From: an uncultured Collinsella sp.
GTDB lineage: Bacteria > Actinomycetota > Coriobacteriia > Coriobacteriales > Coriobacteriaceae
Length of the DNA stretch: 64,000 nucleotides
NCBI GenBank assembly: GCA_958450865.1
Contig: CAUDNY010000003.1
Location: forward strand, 124,001-188,000
Reading direction: 5' to 3'
Below, in pieces: positions 39,027 to 47,894 of the stretch. Under the pieces are notes generated by a model. It had not been told where the DNA came from. It worked only from the letters and a program-made list of their open reading frames with translations, and made no database searches. Positions within the stretch are counted from its first letter, which is position 1; every line of letters starts with the position of its first letter. A program made the position numbers and the translations under genes.

Positions 39027-41179
39027 TACGACCCACCGCCCAGAGCGCCAACCAGCGTGGCGACATCGACGGTGAGCGGGATGGAACCGCCGCCGGGCAG
39101 AGGAATCTCTGCAAGCGTGAACACCGTACCGCTGATGGTGCGTTCGACTTGATATTCCAACGCCTCGCAAAGCGCCTTGGGATCGGTCACGCCCAACGGA
39201 ATACTTCGCAGTTTGTCTTGCGCTTGAGAGAGGCCAGCAATGTCAGACCCCGGGCTCTTAATGACGTTGGCGGAATCAGTCAGCACCGGCTTTCGCAGGC
39301 GCAAGTCGCACGGTTCCAAACCCAGCGCCGCCACGGACGCCGAAACGGTATCGCCGAGCCACGATGCAATGGAGCCCAACGCGCCGCTGCCCCCTCCTAG
39401 GCCTTTAATCATCTCGTCCATAAGTTCGTCGGCCGAACCTTGGATGTCTCCGTATCCCACAAGCAGCCGTCCCCAGACATCCATGACGCCATCGAGTACG
39501 CCGGCAACGCCACCCGAGCGTTCCTTCAATGTCGAGAAAAATCGCGAAAGCACGTTGTTTTGCGCCGTCGCCTCATCGGGCGCCAGCACCGCGGCAGAGA
39601 TGGCACCGCGATCGCCAAGCCCGACTGCCGTGTTAAACGAAGAGTTGAGCTCATCGGGGCTCGAGATGGCACCCGAAACCGCAAAGGCAACCACGCCGTT
39701 GCGACCGGGCGGAGCGATACGCGGACGCTCGCCCGAAAGCGCTTTAATGGCCTGGTCAAACGCATTGCCCGCACGGTCGGCTTCGTCCTCGGTCTGACGC
39801 TCGAGCTCGAGCTCCTTGTTGCGACAGTCGACGTAGTCCTCCAGGGCGTCTTTAAACTCGTCGAAGTGATACTCGAAGCCGTTTTCGATAGAGGTTGAAG
39901 GCGCCGCAACAGCACCAAGCGACGAAACGCCAAAATGGCATTTGCTGCATTTATCCTGTCCATCGTAATCGGCAACCGAAGCAAATCCGCTCGGCGTCCC
40001 TTTCTTATAGTTAGGGCAGGTCGTCCCGTAATGCAGATACGCCTTGTCATCGTTCACGCTCGTCGGCCACACCGCATCGGTATAGAGCTCCGTCGCCCGA
40101 ACCTCATCAGAGTTGCGCGGCAGCAGCGGAATATAGGAGGAAACCCTGTCTCCGTTCTCGGTTATATGTGCCCGATCGACCTCCGCGCTCGCATAGGTAT
40201 AAAACGCCTTACGCGCCGCAGACTCTGCCTTCATCTCGACACTCGAGCCGTGGGGCTTCTCATTTGTCAGACGCCAATGGTAGTAGTCCTTCGCGCGATC
40301 AAGGGCAACTTGGGGCTCCCACGTAACGCTCGATGAGTAATGCGGATTTTGAACACCGGAGAGATCCGTTAGGCTTTTCGCACGCTCCCACATGCAAGAA
40401 CAGCTGCCGACCGAGCCCTTGTCAGACCCACCACAATCCGCCAGCCAAGCACGCTCTTTAGCCTTCGCCGTGTCCTCAGAAGCCTTCCGCAGCTCCTCGG
40501 CCGCACACTCTAAATCATCTGATGTGTCTTTAATGCTATCGGTCGAGATCTCTGATCCTTTGAGCGCAGCGAAGTCAGACTCGGATGTCCTGGGCACGGC
40601 AAGCGCCGTACCGGTATAGGTCACACTATCGGTATCCTGCGCCGACACCGCCTGCGTGGCACGCGCGGCGATCAGATACGGCAGAGCCGTCTCGATTTTC
40701 TGTAAGCCTTCCGATGCGCTTTTGGCAAACTTGTTGCGCGTTTTAATGATCTCAATCCCGGTGTCGACCATATTGCCGGCAACCGGCTCGGCACCCGGGA
40801 TGAGGATGGCGACCAGACCCGTCCCGATCGTGGCAAACCCCGCCAGCCCCAGACTCAAAATGCTCGCATCAACCACCGTGGCAGCCGTGTGATAGGACGA
40901 CACTACGTTGGCACCCGCCAGCGCGCCGCTATCGGCTGCCACCTGGGTATCCCCCGCGCGCGACATGCTCCATATCGCCGCGGTCGACGAAAACAACAAC
41001 GTGAGCACCACTAGGATGACCACGGCAGAGGAAAGCGTGGTGTAGGCACCGTCTTCGATAAACAGGTCGATACCGGCTCGACCCATAAAGCCGCCTCGTT
41101 TGCGATGGCAGCTCGAACGGCGTGTCAAAACGCGTCTAGACCAGAAGCGCTTAATCCCATGCAGCAATCCACGAATCAT
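39026..41179 (-). CDS. TadG-like pilus-assembly protein with large extracellular domain
   Basis: A ~717-residue protein with an N-terminal anchor (TTLSSAVVILVVLTLLFSSTAAIWS) followed by RAGDTQVAADSGALAGANVV, the typical start of TadG-like proteins, then ~600 external residues. The region holds a Cys-rich patch (CGGSDKGSVGSCSCMW, later CPNYKKG and CSKCHFG) that may bind metal or form disulfides, and a glycine-rich C-terminus. The start is ambiguous: ATG 41179 with GGAGGGAG overlaps the upstream gene by 29 bases, and ATG 41086 is an alternative. No VWA domain is evident by eye. Confidence 0.75.
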   Translation of the reverse strand: MIRGLLHGIKRFWSRRVLTRRSSCHRKRGGFMGRAGIDLFIEDGAYTTLSSAVVILVVLTLLFSSTAAIWSMSRAGDTQVAADSGALAGANVVSSYHTAATVVDASILSLGLAGFATIGTGLVAILIPGAEPVAGNMVDTGIEIIKTRNKFAKSASEGLQKIETALPYLIAARATQAVSAQDTDSVTYTGTALAVPRTSESDFAALKGSEISTDSIKDTSDDLECAAEELRKASEDTAKAKERAWLADCGGSDKGSVGSCSCMWERAKSLTDLSGVQNPHYSSSVTWEPQVALDRAKDYYHWRLTNEKPHGSSVEMKAESAARKAFYTYASAEVDRAHITENGDRVSSYIPLLPRNSDEVRATELYTDAVWPTSVNDDKAYLHYGTTCPNYKKGTPSGFASVADYDGQDKCSKCHFGVSSLGAVAAPSTSIENGFEYHFDEFKDALEDYVDCRNKELELERQTEDEADRAGNAFDQAIKALSGERPRIAPPGRNGVVAFAVSGAISSPDELNSSFNTAVGLGDRGAISAAVLAPDEATAQNNVLSRFFSTLKERSGGVAGVLDGVMDVWGRLLVGYGDIQGSADELMDEMIKGLGGGSGALGSIASWLGDTVSASVAALGLEPCDLRLRKPVLTDSANVIKSPGSDIAGLSQAQDKLRSIPLGVTDPKALCEALEYQVERTISGTVFTLAEIPLPGGGSIPLTVDVATLVGALGGGS

Positions 41180-41687
41180 AATCTCCCTCCAGCCATTCGG
41201 GACGCGATTGATACGAGACATCGACCTTGAGCTCAACGTAGCCGCCCTCGGCGGTACCACCCATAGCCTGCGCAAACGCACCGATCACAGGCAACGGCTT
41301 GACCTCGCCGGAAACGGACACGGACGAGACGCCACCCGCACCGGCCCGGCCAAGCTCGATATCCCACGACAACGGCCCGCCGGCATGAAAGATCGAAACG
41401 TTGGGCACTGCGGCAAGCCGGCGGCGGGTGAACTCCTTAAGATCATCGTCCTCCGCCGTCGTCGTGGTCATGAGCCGCGCGGTCTCGGCGGCGGCAGACT
41501 CCATGACCGCGCGCGTATAGAGCAGGCACACCGGTTGCAGTGCGAGAAGGATGAGTGTCAGAAACGTCGGCAGCAAAAAAGCGGCCTCGACCGTAGACTG
41601 CGCCCGGTCCTCGCGCGCGATATCAATACAACGCGATGTCCTTAGCGCCCGCAGCGGCGTCGATAACCGACATCGAGGCAACGCCAT
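41151..41687 (-). CDS. TadE-like pseudopilin (start uncertain)
   Basis: The core is REDRAQSTVEAAFLLPTFLTLILLALQPVCLLYTRAVMESAAAETARLM, a class III prepilin helix followed by the TadE-type conserved external strand region. The stop is at 41151. The start is unclear. The only nearby ATG in frame is at 41687, deep inside the preceding gene and without a good ribosome site, while translation could instead restart near the upstream stop at an ATT or similar codon. The product is 178 residues from 41687. It is coupled to the TadG-like gene. Confidence 0.75.
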   Translation of the reverse strand: MALPRCRLSTPLRALRTSRCIDIAREDRAQSTVEAAFLLPTFLTLILLALQPVCLLYTRAVMESAAAETARLMTTTTAEDDDLKEFTRRRLAAVPNVSIFHAGGPLSWDIELGRAGAGGVSSVSVSGEVKPLPVIGAFAQAMGGTAEGGYVELKVDVSYQSRPEWLEGDYDSWIAAWD

Positions 41688-41841
41688 GGGATGCCGCCCG
41701 CTCAACCAGCGCCGCCAAGCGCCCATCGGTGCCAGCACGCCAAAGCCCCGCGATCGCCAGCACGATCGATAACAGCGCCACCGTGACGATGGCGTATTCG
41801 ACCGTTGCCTGGGCAGACTCCTCGCGCAGGACGTCATGCAT
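41623..41841 (-). CDS. Flp/TadE-type small pilin-like protein
   Basis: A 72-residue protein, MHDVLREESAQATVEYAIVTVALLSIVLAIAGLW followed by a short basic/alanine-rich tail. The EESAQATVEY segment fits a class III prepilin site (cut after Ala, Glu at +5, Tyr at +6). It is smaller than typical TadE and closer to a Flp-like pilin or minor pilin. The ATG at 41841 lies just after the stop of the upstream 187-residue gene, with GAGGGGTCG as ribosome site. Confidence 0.78.
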   Translation of the reverse strand: MHDVLREESAQATVEYAIVTVALLSIVLAIAGLWRAGTDGRLAALVERAASHGVASMSVIDAAAGAKDIALY

Positions 41842-41842
41842 T

Positions 41843-42406
41843 TCACGACCCCTCCTTTGAGTTCGATGCCTGCGGGCTCAGGCGGATCACGCGCAGGCGG
41901 CACGAGGCATCGCCGGCATCCGCAGCAACCGTCACCATATCGACCCAGCCACATCCATCGCGCACGATGGCGCCCCATACGTTGCCCTTAATATCGAGAT
42001 AGCCGCTCAGGGCGAGCTGGGCCGTTGGCACCTCGCGGTAGGCGCGTAACATATCCGCCGCTGCCTCGGTCATCGGTCGGTCCTCGGACCATGCAAGCCG
42101 GACCGCAATCGCGTTGCCCTCAGGCGAATCCGTCGCAGTGGCAGACCGCTTGTCGAGCGTCCGCAGAAAGGTTTGCGCCGTGACAGCGACATCCGAATCG
42201 TCCGCATCTCGCATCTCATCTTTTTGAGACGCCACCGCCGAATCTAAGCCCGAATCGGGGGCGATCCCAGGACGCTGCTGCCGCGCGGCGTTAAGCCCCC
42301 AAAGCACCGCCGCTATCGCCACGGTCAGGCAAGCAAACACCAGCAGCACCCCGATGGGGCGCTCGCCCTTTACAGGCTGTTGATGCCCTCGCTGATAGCG
42401 TTCCAT
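41843..42406 (-). CDS. Uncharacterised single-pass protein in the tad operon
   Basis: A 187-residue protein with one N-terminal helix (PIGVLLVFACLTVAIAAVLWGL) after a basic leader, then an external domain (VTAQTFLRTLDKRSATATDSPEGNAIAVRLAWSED ... GYLDIKGNVWGAIVRDGCGWVDMVTVAADAG). I do not recognise it. It overlaps the pilin gene upstream (42370-42603) and abuts the next pilin-like gene, so it belongs to the operon and is probably surface exposed. It lacks the AQxTVE prepilin motif. Confidence 0.72.
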   Translation of the reverse strand: MERYQRGHQQPVKGERPIGVLLVFACLTVAIAAVLWGLNAARQQRPGIAPDSGLDSAVASQKDEMRDADDSDVAVTAQTFLRTLDKRSATATDSPEGNAIAVRLAWSEDRPMTEAAADMLRAYREVPTAQLALSGYLDIKGNVWGAIVRDGCGWVDMVTVAADAGDASCRLRVIRLSPQASNSKEGS

Positions 42407-42603
42407 AGATCTTGGACCTTGCCCTTAAATGCGACGATGGCGATAATCGCGATCACCACGAGCACGCCGACCAAGATGGCATACTCGGTGGTACCCTGTG
42501 CGCTCTCCTCCTGCAATAGCTCCTTGGCGCACTGACGAACATGTGCCGCCCGGCAAAACGCCCAGCCCTGGACCTTGCCAGCAGCGTCAGTCATCGTGTT
42601 CAT
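42370..42603 (-). CDS. Flp-family type IVb pilin, likely major subunit
   Basis: A 77-residue prepilin: a ~32-residue leader (MNTMTDAAGKVQGWAFCRAAHVRQCAKELLQEESA), then QGTTEYAILVGVLVVIAIIAIVAFKGKVQDLWNAISEGINSL. The Glu-Tyr pair after the cleavage site and the short hydrophobic mature chain are typical of Flp pilins. The long leader is unusual. It lies between tadC and the minor pilins and shares the AQxT(T/V)E motif with three neighbours. The prepilin peptidase needed for processing is not in this window. Confidence 0.88.
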   Translation of the reverse strand: MNTMTDAAGKVQGWAFCRAAHVRQCAKELLQEESAQGTTEYAILVGVLVVIAIIAIVAFKGKVQDLWNAISEGINSL

Positions 42604-42613
42604 GTATTCCTCC

Positions 42614-43255
42614 CTACATCATCCCGCCTGCTCCCAGCAGCGGGCCCAATATGGACAGAAGCAACGCCGGCAAGATGAGCGTGCCGGTGGGAATCAGCAG
42701 CTTGACGGGCGCACGCTCGATCTCGCGCTCGACCGCGGCGCGATGAGCCGCACGGATCTCGCGACTTTGAGCGGCCAGCGTCTCGGCAAGTGGGGCACCC
42801 AGGGCGAGCGCCTGCCCCACCGTGATGGCAAAGGTCTCGAGCGCTCGCACGTCCAGGTCGCGCGCGGCGGCCAACAACTCGTCCTCACGCGTGCCCACGC
42901 CCACCTGCCACGCCATGCAGGCGCGCTCAAGGCGAAGAGCCAGCACTGACCGGCGGTTGGCGCAGAAAATCTCAAGCGCCGCATCAAACGAAAGACCGGC
43001 CGAAAGACCCAAGCGCACAACATCGATCATCTCGGACACTTCGCCGAGCGACACTCGCGCCGGGCCGCCCGCTCCAACCGCGCCCTTCACTTGCGCGGTC
43101 AGAGCATCGACCACCGAGCGACCCGCGGCAGCGACCAGCACCGCCTCGCGCTTGCAGGCCCCTGCGATCTTGCGTGCATCCGCCCGATCCAAACCCGTCG
43201 CGACAAATACACTCAGGGCGCACAGGCAAGCCGCAACTGCAACCGGGGCGCTCAT
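42614..43255 (-). CDS. tadC: Tad pilus inner-membrane protein TadC
   Basis: A 213-residue type II secretion F-domain protein. It has an N-terminal hydrophobic start (MSAPVAVAACLCALSVFVATGL), the conserved EMIDVVRLGLSAGLSFDAALE, and C-terminal helices (LIPTGTLILPALLLSILGPLLGAGG). It forms the pilus platform with TadB. The ATG at 43255 overlaps the TGA of tadB (ATGA), so it is translationally coupled. It is shorter than many TadC proteins, which run near 250-300 residues. Confidence 0.88.
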   Translation of the reverse strand: MSAPVAVAACLCALSVFVATGLDRADARKIAGACKREAVLVAAAGRSVVDALTAQVKGAVGAGGPARVSLGEVSEMIDVVRLGLSAGLSFDAALEIFCANRRSVLALRLERACMAWQVGVGTREDELLAAARDLDVRALETFAITVGQALALGAPLAETLAAQSREIRAAHRAAVEREIERAPVKLLIPTGTLILPALLLSILGPLLGAGGMM

Positions 43256-44178
43256 AGCTCCACCCGCATAATGCGCCGGATAACCACCAGGGCAACGGCG
43301 TTGAGGGCAAGACCCAGCACCACAGCGCCCGCGCCGGCAGGCGTCGCAAGACCGCGACGAAAATCTGCCGAAAGCAGCGCCAACACCGCGCACATGCCCG
43401 CCGGCATCGCCGCGACCATATGCGCAGACATGCGAGCCTGCGACGTCTTAACATCCAGGCGGCGCTTGAGCTCAATGCGCTCCCCCACCATGCTCGACGC
43501 CTCGGACAGTAAGTCGGCAAGCGGAGCGCCGGTGCGCTGAGACACCTTAAGCGCCAAGGTCACAAGCGAAAGACCGGGGGCGTCGATACGCACGAGCAAG
43601 TCATCGAGCGCGTCGGTCGCCGAGATGCCGCAATCGATCGCCGCCGCCACCCGCAAAAACTCGGTATGCACTGGCTCTTGCGCATGAGCGCCCACAAAGC
43701 GCATGCCCTGGGCCAGCGAATGTCCCGAGGCAAGCGACATGGAAAGTGCGGTAAACGCCTCGGGCATTGCCTCTTCTGCATCGTGTTGCTCGCGCCGGCT
43801 CTCAAAGCCATCCCGAGCGGCACCAACGGCAAACGGAGCAACAAGTCCCAAGGCAAATCCGAGGGGCGATAACGACACCATCGTTAGTAAAACGCAGCAG
43901 ACACCGCTCGATAGCAGCAGAAACGTCAAACGTCCCGAAGCATCTTCGATCACGAGGCCAAGGCGATGCGCCGGAGCCAGCGATGCCCACGAACGGGCGA
44001 TCTTTTTCAGCAGATCGTTTTCCACCAGCTCACGCGGCAGCTTCTCTGCCACCGTCTCGAGCGCCTGACGTGCCAGCTCCGCCGGCGGTACCTGCGGCAC
44101 ACGAGGTTCCGCCCCGCACGCCGTCGCGACAGAAAGCCCTGCCAAGCCCCCTACGACGAGGGGCACAGTGATCTCCAT
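43252..44178 (-). CDS. tadB: Tad pilus inner-membrane protein TadB
   Basis: A 308-residue F-domain platform protein. Hydrophobic segments are at the N-terminus (ITVPLVVGGLAGLSVATACG), about 90-130, and the C-terminus (AGAVVLGLALNAVALVVIRRI). Between them is the conserved EAMPEAFTALSMSLASGHSLAQGMRFV. It pairs with TadC to seat the TadA ATPase. It overlaps tadA by 28 bases and tadC by 4, in a tightly packed operon. Confidence 0.9.
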   Translation of the reverse strand: MEITVPLVVGGLAGLSVATACGAEPRVPQVPPAELARQALETVAEKLPRELVENDLLKKIARSWASLAPAHRLGLVIEDASGRLTFLLLSSGVCCVLLTMVSLSPLGFALGLVAPFAVGAARDGFESRREQHDAEEAMPEAFTALSMSLASGHSLAQGMRFVGAHAQEPVHTEFLRVAAAIDCGISATDALDDLLVRIDAPGLSLVTLALKVSQRTGAPLADLLSEASSMVGERIELKRRLDVKTSQARMSAHMVAAMPAGMCAVLALLSADFRRGLATPAGAGAVVLGLALNAVALVVIRRIMRVEL

Positions 44179-45479
44179 TCGTCCACCTCCTCTTGTGTGA
44201 GCGTCCCCGACCGCAGGCCTTCTGCGATAAACGGCGGCTCGCGGTCAAGCGTCCAGGTGCGCTCGGCGGCATCGAACGTCACATAGCGCTCGAGCTCTAC
44301 GCCGCCCGATGCGGCGCGTCGCACCCCCGAATACGAGGAGACGAAACGCCTGCCATCGGCGTGGCGCTCGGACATCACGATGCCGTCGAGCGCCATGGCA
44401 ATCTGCTCCTCGATGAGCTCGCTCGGCAGATCGATGCCATAACGTGCAAGCAACGTCAGACGCACCACGGTCTCCTGTTCTGAGCCCGCATGAAGTGTGG
44501 TGAGCGACCCGTCGTGGCCCGTGTTCATGGCCTGCAACATGTCGCAGCACTCGGCACCGCGCACCTCGCCCACCACGATGCGGTCGGGGCGCATGCGCAG
44601 GGCATTGGTCACCAGGTCGCGGATCGTCACCGCGCCCTCGCCCTCAATTGAAGCCTCGCGCGCCTCTAGACGCACCACGTGCGGATGATGCGCAAACTTG
44701 AGCTCGGCAGAGTCCTCGATCGTCACGATGCGCTCGCCGGTGGAAATCTCGCATGACAACGCGTTGAGCAGGGTGGTCTTACCAGATCCCGTGCCTCCCG
44801 CAACCGCCAGGTCCTGTCGCAGCGACACCGCGCACGACAGCAGCTGCGCATACCAAAGCGGCAGCGACCCCAGCCCCACAAGCTCGTCCAGCGAGCAGAT
44901 ACGGTCCGAGAACTTTCGGATGGTGAGAATCGGTCCGTCAATCGCCACAGGCGGAATCACCGCGTTGACGCGATAGCCCGTTTTGAGGCGAGCGTTGACG
45001 ATGGGGCTGCGCTCGTCGATACGGCGGCCAAGTGGCGAGATAATGCGGTCGATAAGCACACGGATCTGCTCATCATCCTCAAACGCATGCTCGATGGGGT
45101 ACAAGACGCCGCCGCGTTCAAAGAAAGCCGAGCGGCAGCCGTTGATCATGATCTCGGTAACGGTGTCGTCCTCGATGAGCGGCTGCAACGGCCCCAAACC
45201 CACCACGTCATCCAAAATCTCGTCGATGATAGTCTCGCGCTCGGGCGTCGCGAGATCGGTCGGCTCCTCAACATTGAGCGCCGCCTCCACCGCAGGACGC
45301 AATTCCGAGCGGGCAAGTGCCGGGTCGATATAGGCGCTGATACGCGCCACTTCGTCGTAACCCATGCGGTCCATCACGGCGCGCTTGGTGCGTCGTTTCA
45401 CCGCGCGGCGACGCCCCGCATCTACAGGCGCTGCCGCCGCCGCAGCGCCGGCAGCCTTAATCCTCGTTTGCAGGCTCAT
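44151..45479 (-). CDS. tadA: Tad pilus assembly ATPase TadA (CpaF)
   Basis: A 442-residue secretion-type hexameric ATPase that powers Flp pilus assembly. It has the N-terminal domain with VGLGPLQPLIEDDTVTEIMING, Walker A AVAGGTGSGKTTLLNAL, Asp-box IVTIEDSAELK, Walker B RIVVGEVRGAECCDML and His-box TGHDGSLTTLHAGS. The ATG at 45479 overlaps the end of the tadZ-like gene by 4 bases. A basic, Ala-rich leader (about residues 1-40) precedes the conserved region. Confidence 0.95.
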   Translation of the reverse strand: MSLQTRIKAAGAAAAAAPVDAGRRRAVKRRTKRAVMDRMGYDEVARISAYIDPALARSELRPAVEAALNVEEPTDLATPERETIIDEILDDVVGLGPLQPLIEDDTVTEIMINGCRSAFFERGGVLYPIEHAFEDDEQIRVLIDRIISPLGRRIDERSPIVNARLKTGYRVNAVIPPVAIDGPILTIRKFSDRICSLDELVGLGSLPLWYAQLLSCAVSLRQDLAVAGGTGSGKTTLLNALSCEISTGERIVTIEDSAELKFAHHPHVVRLEAREASIEGEGAVTIRDLVTNALRMRPDRIVVGEVRGAECCDMLQAMNTGHDGSLTTLHAGSEQETVVRLTLLARYGIDLPSELIEEQIAMALDGIVMSERHADGRRFVSSYSGVRRAASGGVELERYVTFDAAERTWTLDREPPFIAEGLRSGTLTQEEVDEWRSLCPSS

Positions 45480-47128
45480 CGCTGATCACCCTCGCGCGAC
45501 CAGGGAAGGCGAATACGCGGGCGTTCGGTGCGCATTGCACGGTCGGCGACCATATCGCTCCAAGGGCCGACGGCGCACCCCAGTTCCACGAGCATCTCGC
45601 GCGTGGCCTCGCGCACGCTGGTCGCAAAAGCGCTGGTCTGCCCCACCGCCTCGTCAGCACGCCCAAACGCCATGAGCGCGGCGAGATCCTGCCCGCCATC
45701 GGCGATACGAATCTTGGAGCTCAACGCACAGGCAATCTCAAAGCGCATAGCGACATCCTCGTCTGCCCCGCGCGCACCGAACCGGTTGAACACGGCGCTC
45801 ATACGCGTGCGCGGCACACCTACTCGACTTGCCAGTTCAATGACGCGCGACGCCGATGTCGCGGACGACACCGCAGCATCGCCAACGACCAGGCAACGGT
45901 CGCTCGCCGCCACCGCAGCCGCCACGGCGTCGCCCCAAAAGACCGAGGTATCGATAAAGACCACGTCGGATTCGCGACGCAGGACATCAAGCAGTAGCTC
46001 CACCGGACGTGCCATGAGCTCGGCTTGCTCGGGCGCCGCGACGGGACCCCAGAGCGTAACGCCCGGCGCCACGCGCATCGATGTGGCTACGATATCCGGC
46101 TCGGTGAGCGCGCCCGCCGCCGACGGCTCGATAAGTGCCGCCATATCGCGCGGAGCATCGACGCCTAACAAGTCGTAAAGGTTTCCAAACATCAGGTCCA
46201 GGTCGAGCACGGCGGCACGCAAGCCCAACAGCGACGATGTGTGTGCCATGGTGGCAACGATCGTCGACTTGCCGCAACCGCCCGAACCCGAAATGGCGCA
46301 GATGACCGGAGCTCGATGCGGCGAAGCGGCAGCGTCTGCCGGCGGCATCGGAGGCGGCGGGGCGGGCGTCGGTGACAGCGTCCCCGTCTCCCCCGCCGCA
46401 ACCGCATGCTGCGTCCAAGCCGGCATGGCAGCTTGTTCGGTCTGCGAGGCAGGCTCGTTCTGTGCAATCTGCTCATGCTGCATCAGCGACAACTCGCCGC
46501 ACCCGGCAAAGCCCTCAACTTCATCGAGTTCATCCGCCAGATTCACGCCGTGCACGTATCCCATATCTACAACCGGGGAATCGCCAGCATGCTGCGCCGG
46601 CCCTCCAGCGTCATCGTATACAAGAGGGTTCCGGGGGCGCCGACCATGCTCGGCTTCCGCTTTTCCATAATCATCAACACGCGGGCCTCTTGTAGCGCGA
46701 GGCGCCCCGGGTTCCCTATCAACAAAAGCATCGGGCTCAATCGTCATGCGCCGATCGGAATCAACCGCTCCCTCGCCCGCGCGCCCGTTGCCGCATATAC
46801 TGTGTGCAGCGATGACCTCGGTCGCCCCCGCGCGAAACAGCCCCTCGATATCCGACGGATCGAGCGCTTCTATCAACACGACCACGCGACTCACGCGGCC
46901 TTCGGCCGTCAGGCGCGCAACAGTCTTGCGCACATCTTCGGTATCAAACAGAGGCGCCGCGATGATGGCAGCCCCGCGGCGTGGCGGAAACGCCCGCGCC
47001 ATGGAAACCAGCCCGTCCAGGTCACCCACGCGAAGCACCTGTGCACCCACATCACGGCCCTCGACTTCCCGCTGCAACAGTCCGTAATCGCCGCACGCGC
47101 AGCACGCAAGCCAGATCGCCTTCATCAC
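45476..47128 (-). CDS. TadZ/CpaE-like pilus localisation ATPase
   Basis: A 550-residue protein with an N-terminal receiver-like domain (about 1-125, VSRVVVLIEALDPSDIEGLFRAGATEVIAAH), a long unstructured Pro/Ala/Glu-rich linker (about 126-270, PTPAPPPPMPPADAAA) and a C-terminal MinD/ParA-type ATPase with Walker A AISGSGGCGKSTIVATM, LDLDLMFGNLYDLLG and DVVFIDTSVFWG. It is predicted to place the pilus machinery at the pole or septum. The linker is longer than usual. It overlaps its neighbours on both sides by about four bases. Confidence 0.88.
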   Translation of the reverse strand: MMKAIWLACCACGDYGLLQREVEGRDVGAQVLRVGDLDGLVSMARAFPPRRGAAIIAAPLFDTEDVRKTVARLTAEGRVSRVVVLIEALDPSDIEGLFRAGATEVIAAHSICGNGRAGEGAVDSDRRMTIEPDAFVDREPGAPRATRGPRVDDYGKAEAEHGRRPRNPLVYDDAGGPAQHAGDSPVVDMGYVHGVNLADELDEVEGFAGCGELSLMQHEQIAQNEPASQTEQAAMPAWTQHAVAAGETGTLSPTPAPPPPMPPADAAASPHRAPVICAISGSGGCGKSTIVATMAHTSSLLGLRAAVLDLDLMFGNLYDLLGVDAPRDMAALIEPSAAGALTEPDIVATSMRVAPGVTLWGPVAAPEQAELMARPVELLLDVLRRESDVVFIDTSVFWGDAVAAAVAASDRCLVVGDAAVSSATSASRVIELASRVGVPRTRMSAVFNRFGARGADEDVAMRFEIACALSSKIRIADGGQDLAALMAFGRADEAVGQTSAFATSVREATREMLVELGCAVGPWSDMVADRAMRTERPRIRLPWSREGDQR

Positions 47129-47784
47129 TCGTCGCCTCCGCTCTTTTTGCCGCGCGCCGTGGCGGGAATCGTCAAGCTGACCGTTCCCTTGCCCGAGGCT
47201 CCCAGCAGTTCCTTGACGTCTTCGGGGTCAGCCGCCAGCGTCACCCATTCGATCTTGCCCTCGCGCGTGGCACCGGAATCCTCACTGGTATCGATCACGT
47301 ACGCGCCGCACAGCCGATCGGTTACGCCGTCTTTTTGCACATACACATCCACGTAGCTGCCCACGCCCGCAGCACCGCCGACCGAGTGCTCGGCATCGAC
47401 CGCCACCGAAACGGCGACCTTGCCCTTAGGCACCTCGAGCTTGCGGCTCTCGGCCTTGGTGTAGACATTGCAGATCACGGCGTTTTTGGGAATACGCGAA
47501 GTCGTCACGTCGCCGCGCACCTGGCGCAGCTCGGTCGCCGCGTCACGCGGCAGCAGGCTCGTCAGCCATTCCTGGGTTATGACATTGGTCTCATCAAGGG
47601 TCTCGCCCACATCGATATCGCGCGCCGCGACGCAAACCTCGACGCGATCGCCACCGTACTTGGCCAAGGTCTCAGCCTGGACCTGTTCGGCTTGCGAGCG
47701 GATCGACGAGCCGTAAACCATGCAGAGCAGAGCAGCGAGCACGCCCGCGACCAGACTGATGGCGATGCGCTTGCTCTTGTTCAC
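47125..47784 (-). CDS. CpaB/RcpC-like SAF-domain protein, first gene of the tad operon
   Basis: A 219-residue protein with an N-terminal anchor (KRIAISLVAGVLAALLCMVYGSSI), a SAF domain (VEVCVAARDIDVGETLDETNVI ... IPKNAVICNVY) and an RcpC-like C-terminal domain (VAVSVAVDAEHSVGGAAGVGSYVDVYVQ). In diderms it caps the secretin; here there is none, so it probably couples pilus to cell wall. The start is a GTG at 47784 with AGAGGAGC upstream. The operon promoter should lie in 47785-47980. Confidence 0.85.
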   Translation of the reverse strand: MNKSKRIAISLVAGVLAALLCMVYGSSIRSQAEQVQAETLAKYGGDRVEVCVAARDIDVGETLDETNVITQEWLTSLLPRDAATELRQVRGDVTTSRIPKNAVICNVYTKAESRKLEVPKGKVAVSVAVDAEHSVGGAAGVGSYVDVYVQKDGVTDRLCGAYVIDTSEDSGATREGKIEWVTLAADPEDVKELLGASGKGTVSLTIPATARGKKSGGDE

Positions 47785-47894
47785 GGCCGCTCCTCTCATG
47801 GCAGTGCCGGGCGAATGCCCGTACCACCATTGTCTGGGCGGTCAGAGCGCAAAGCGGCGCAATCGCGATCTTGGTTTTCGATGTCAAACCAATC

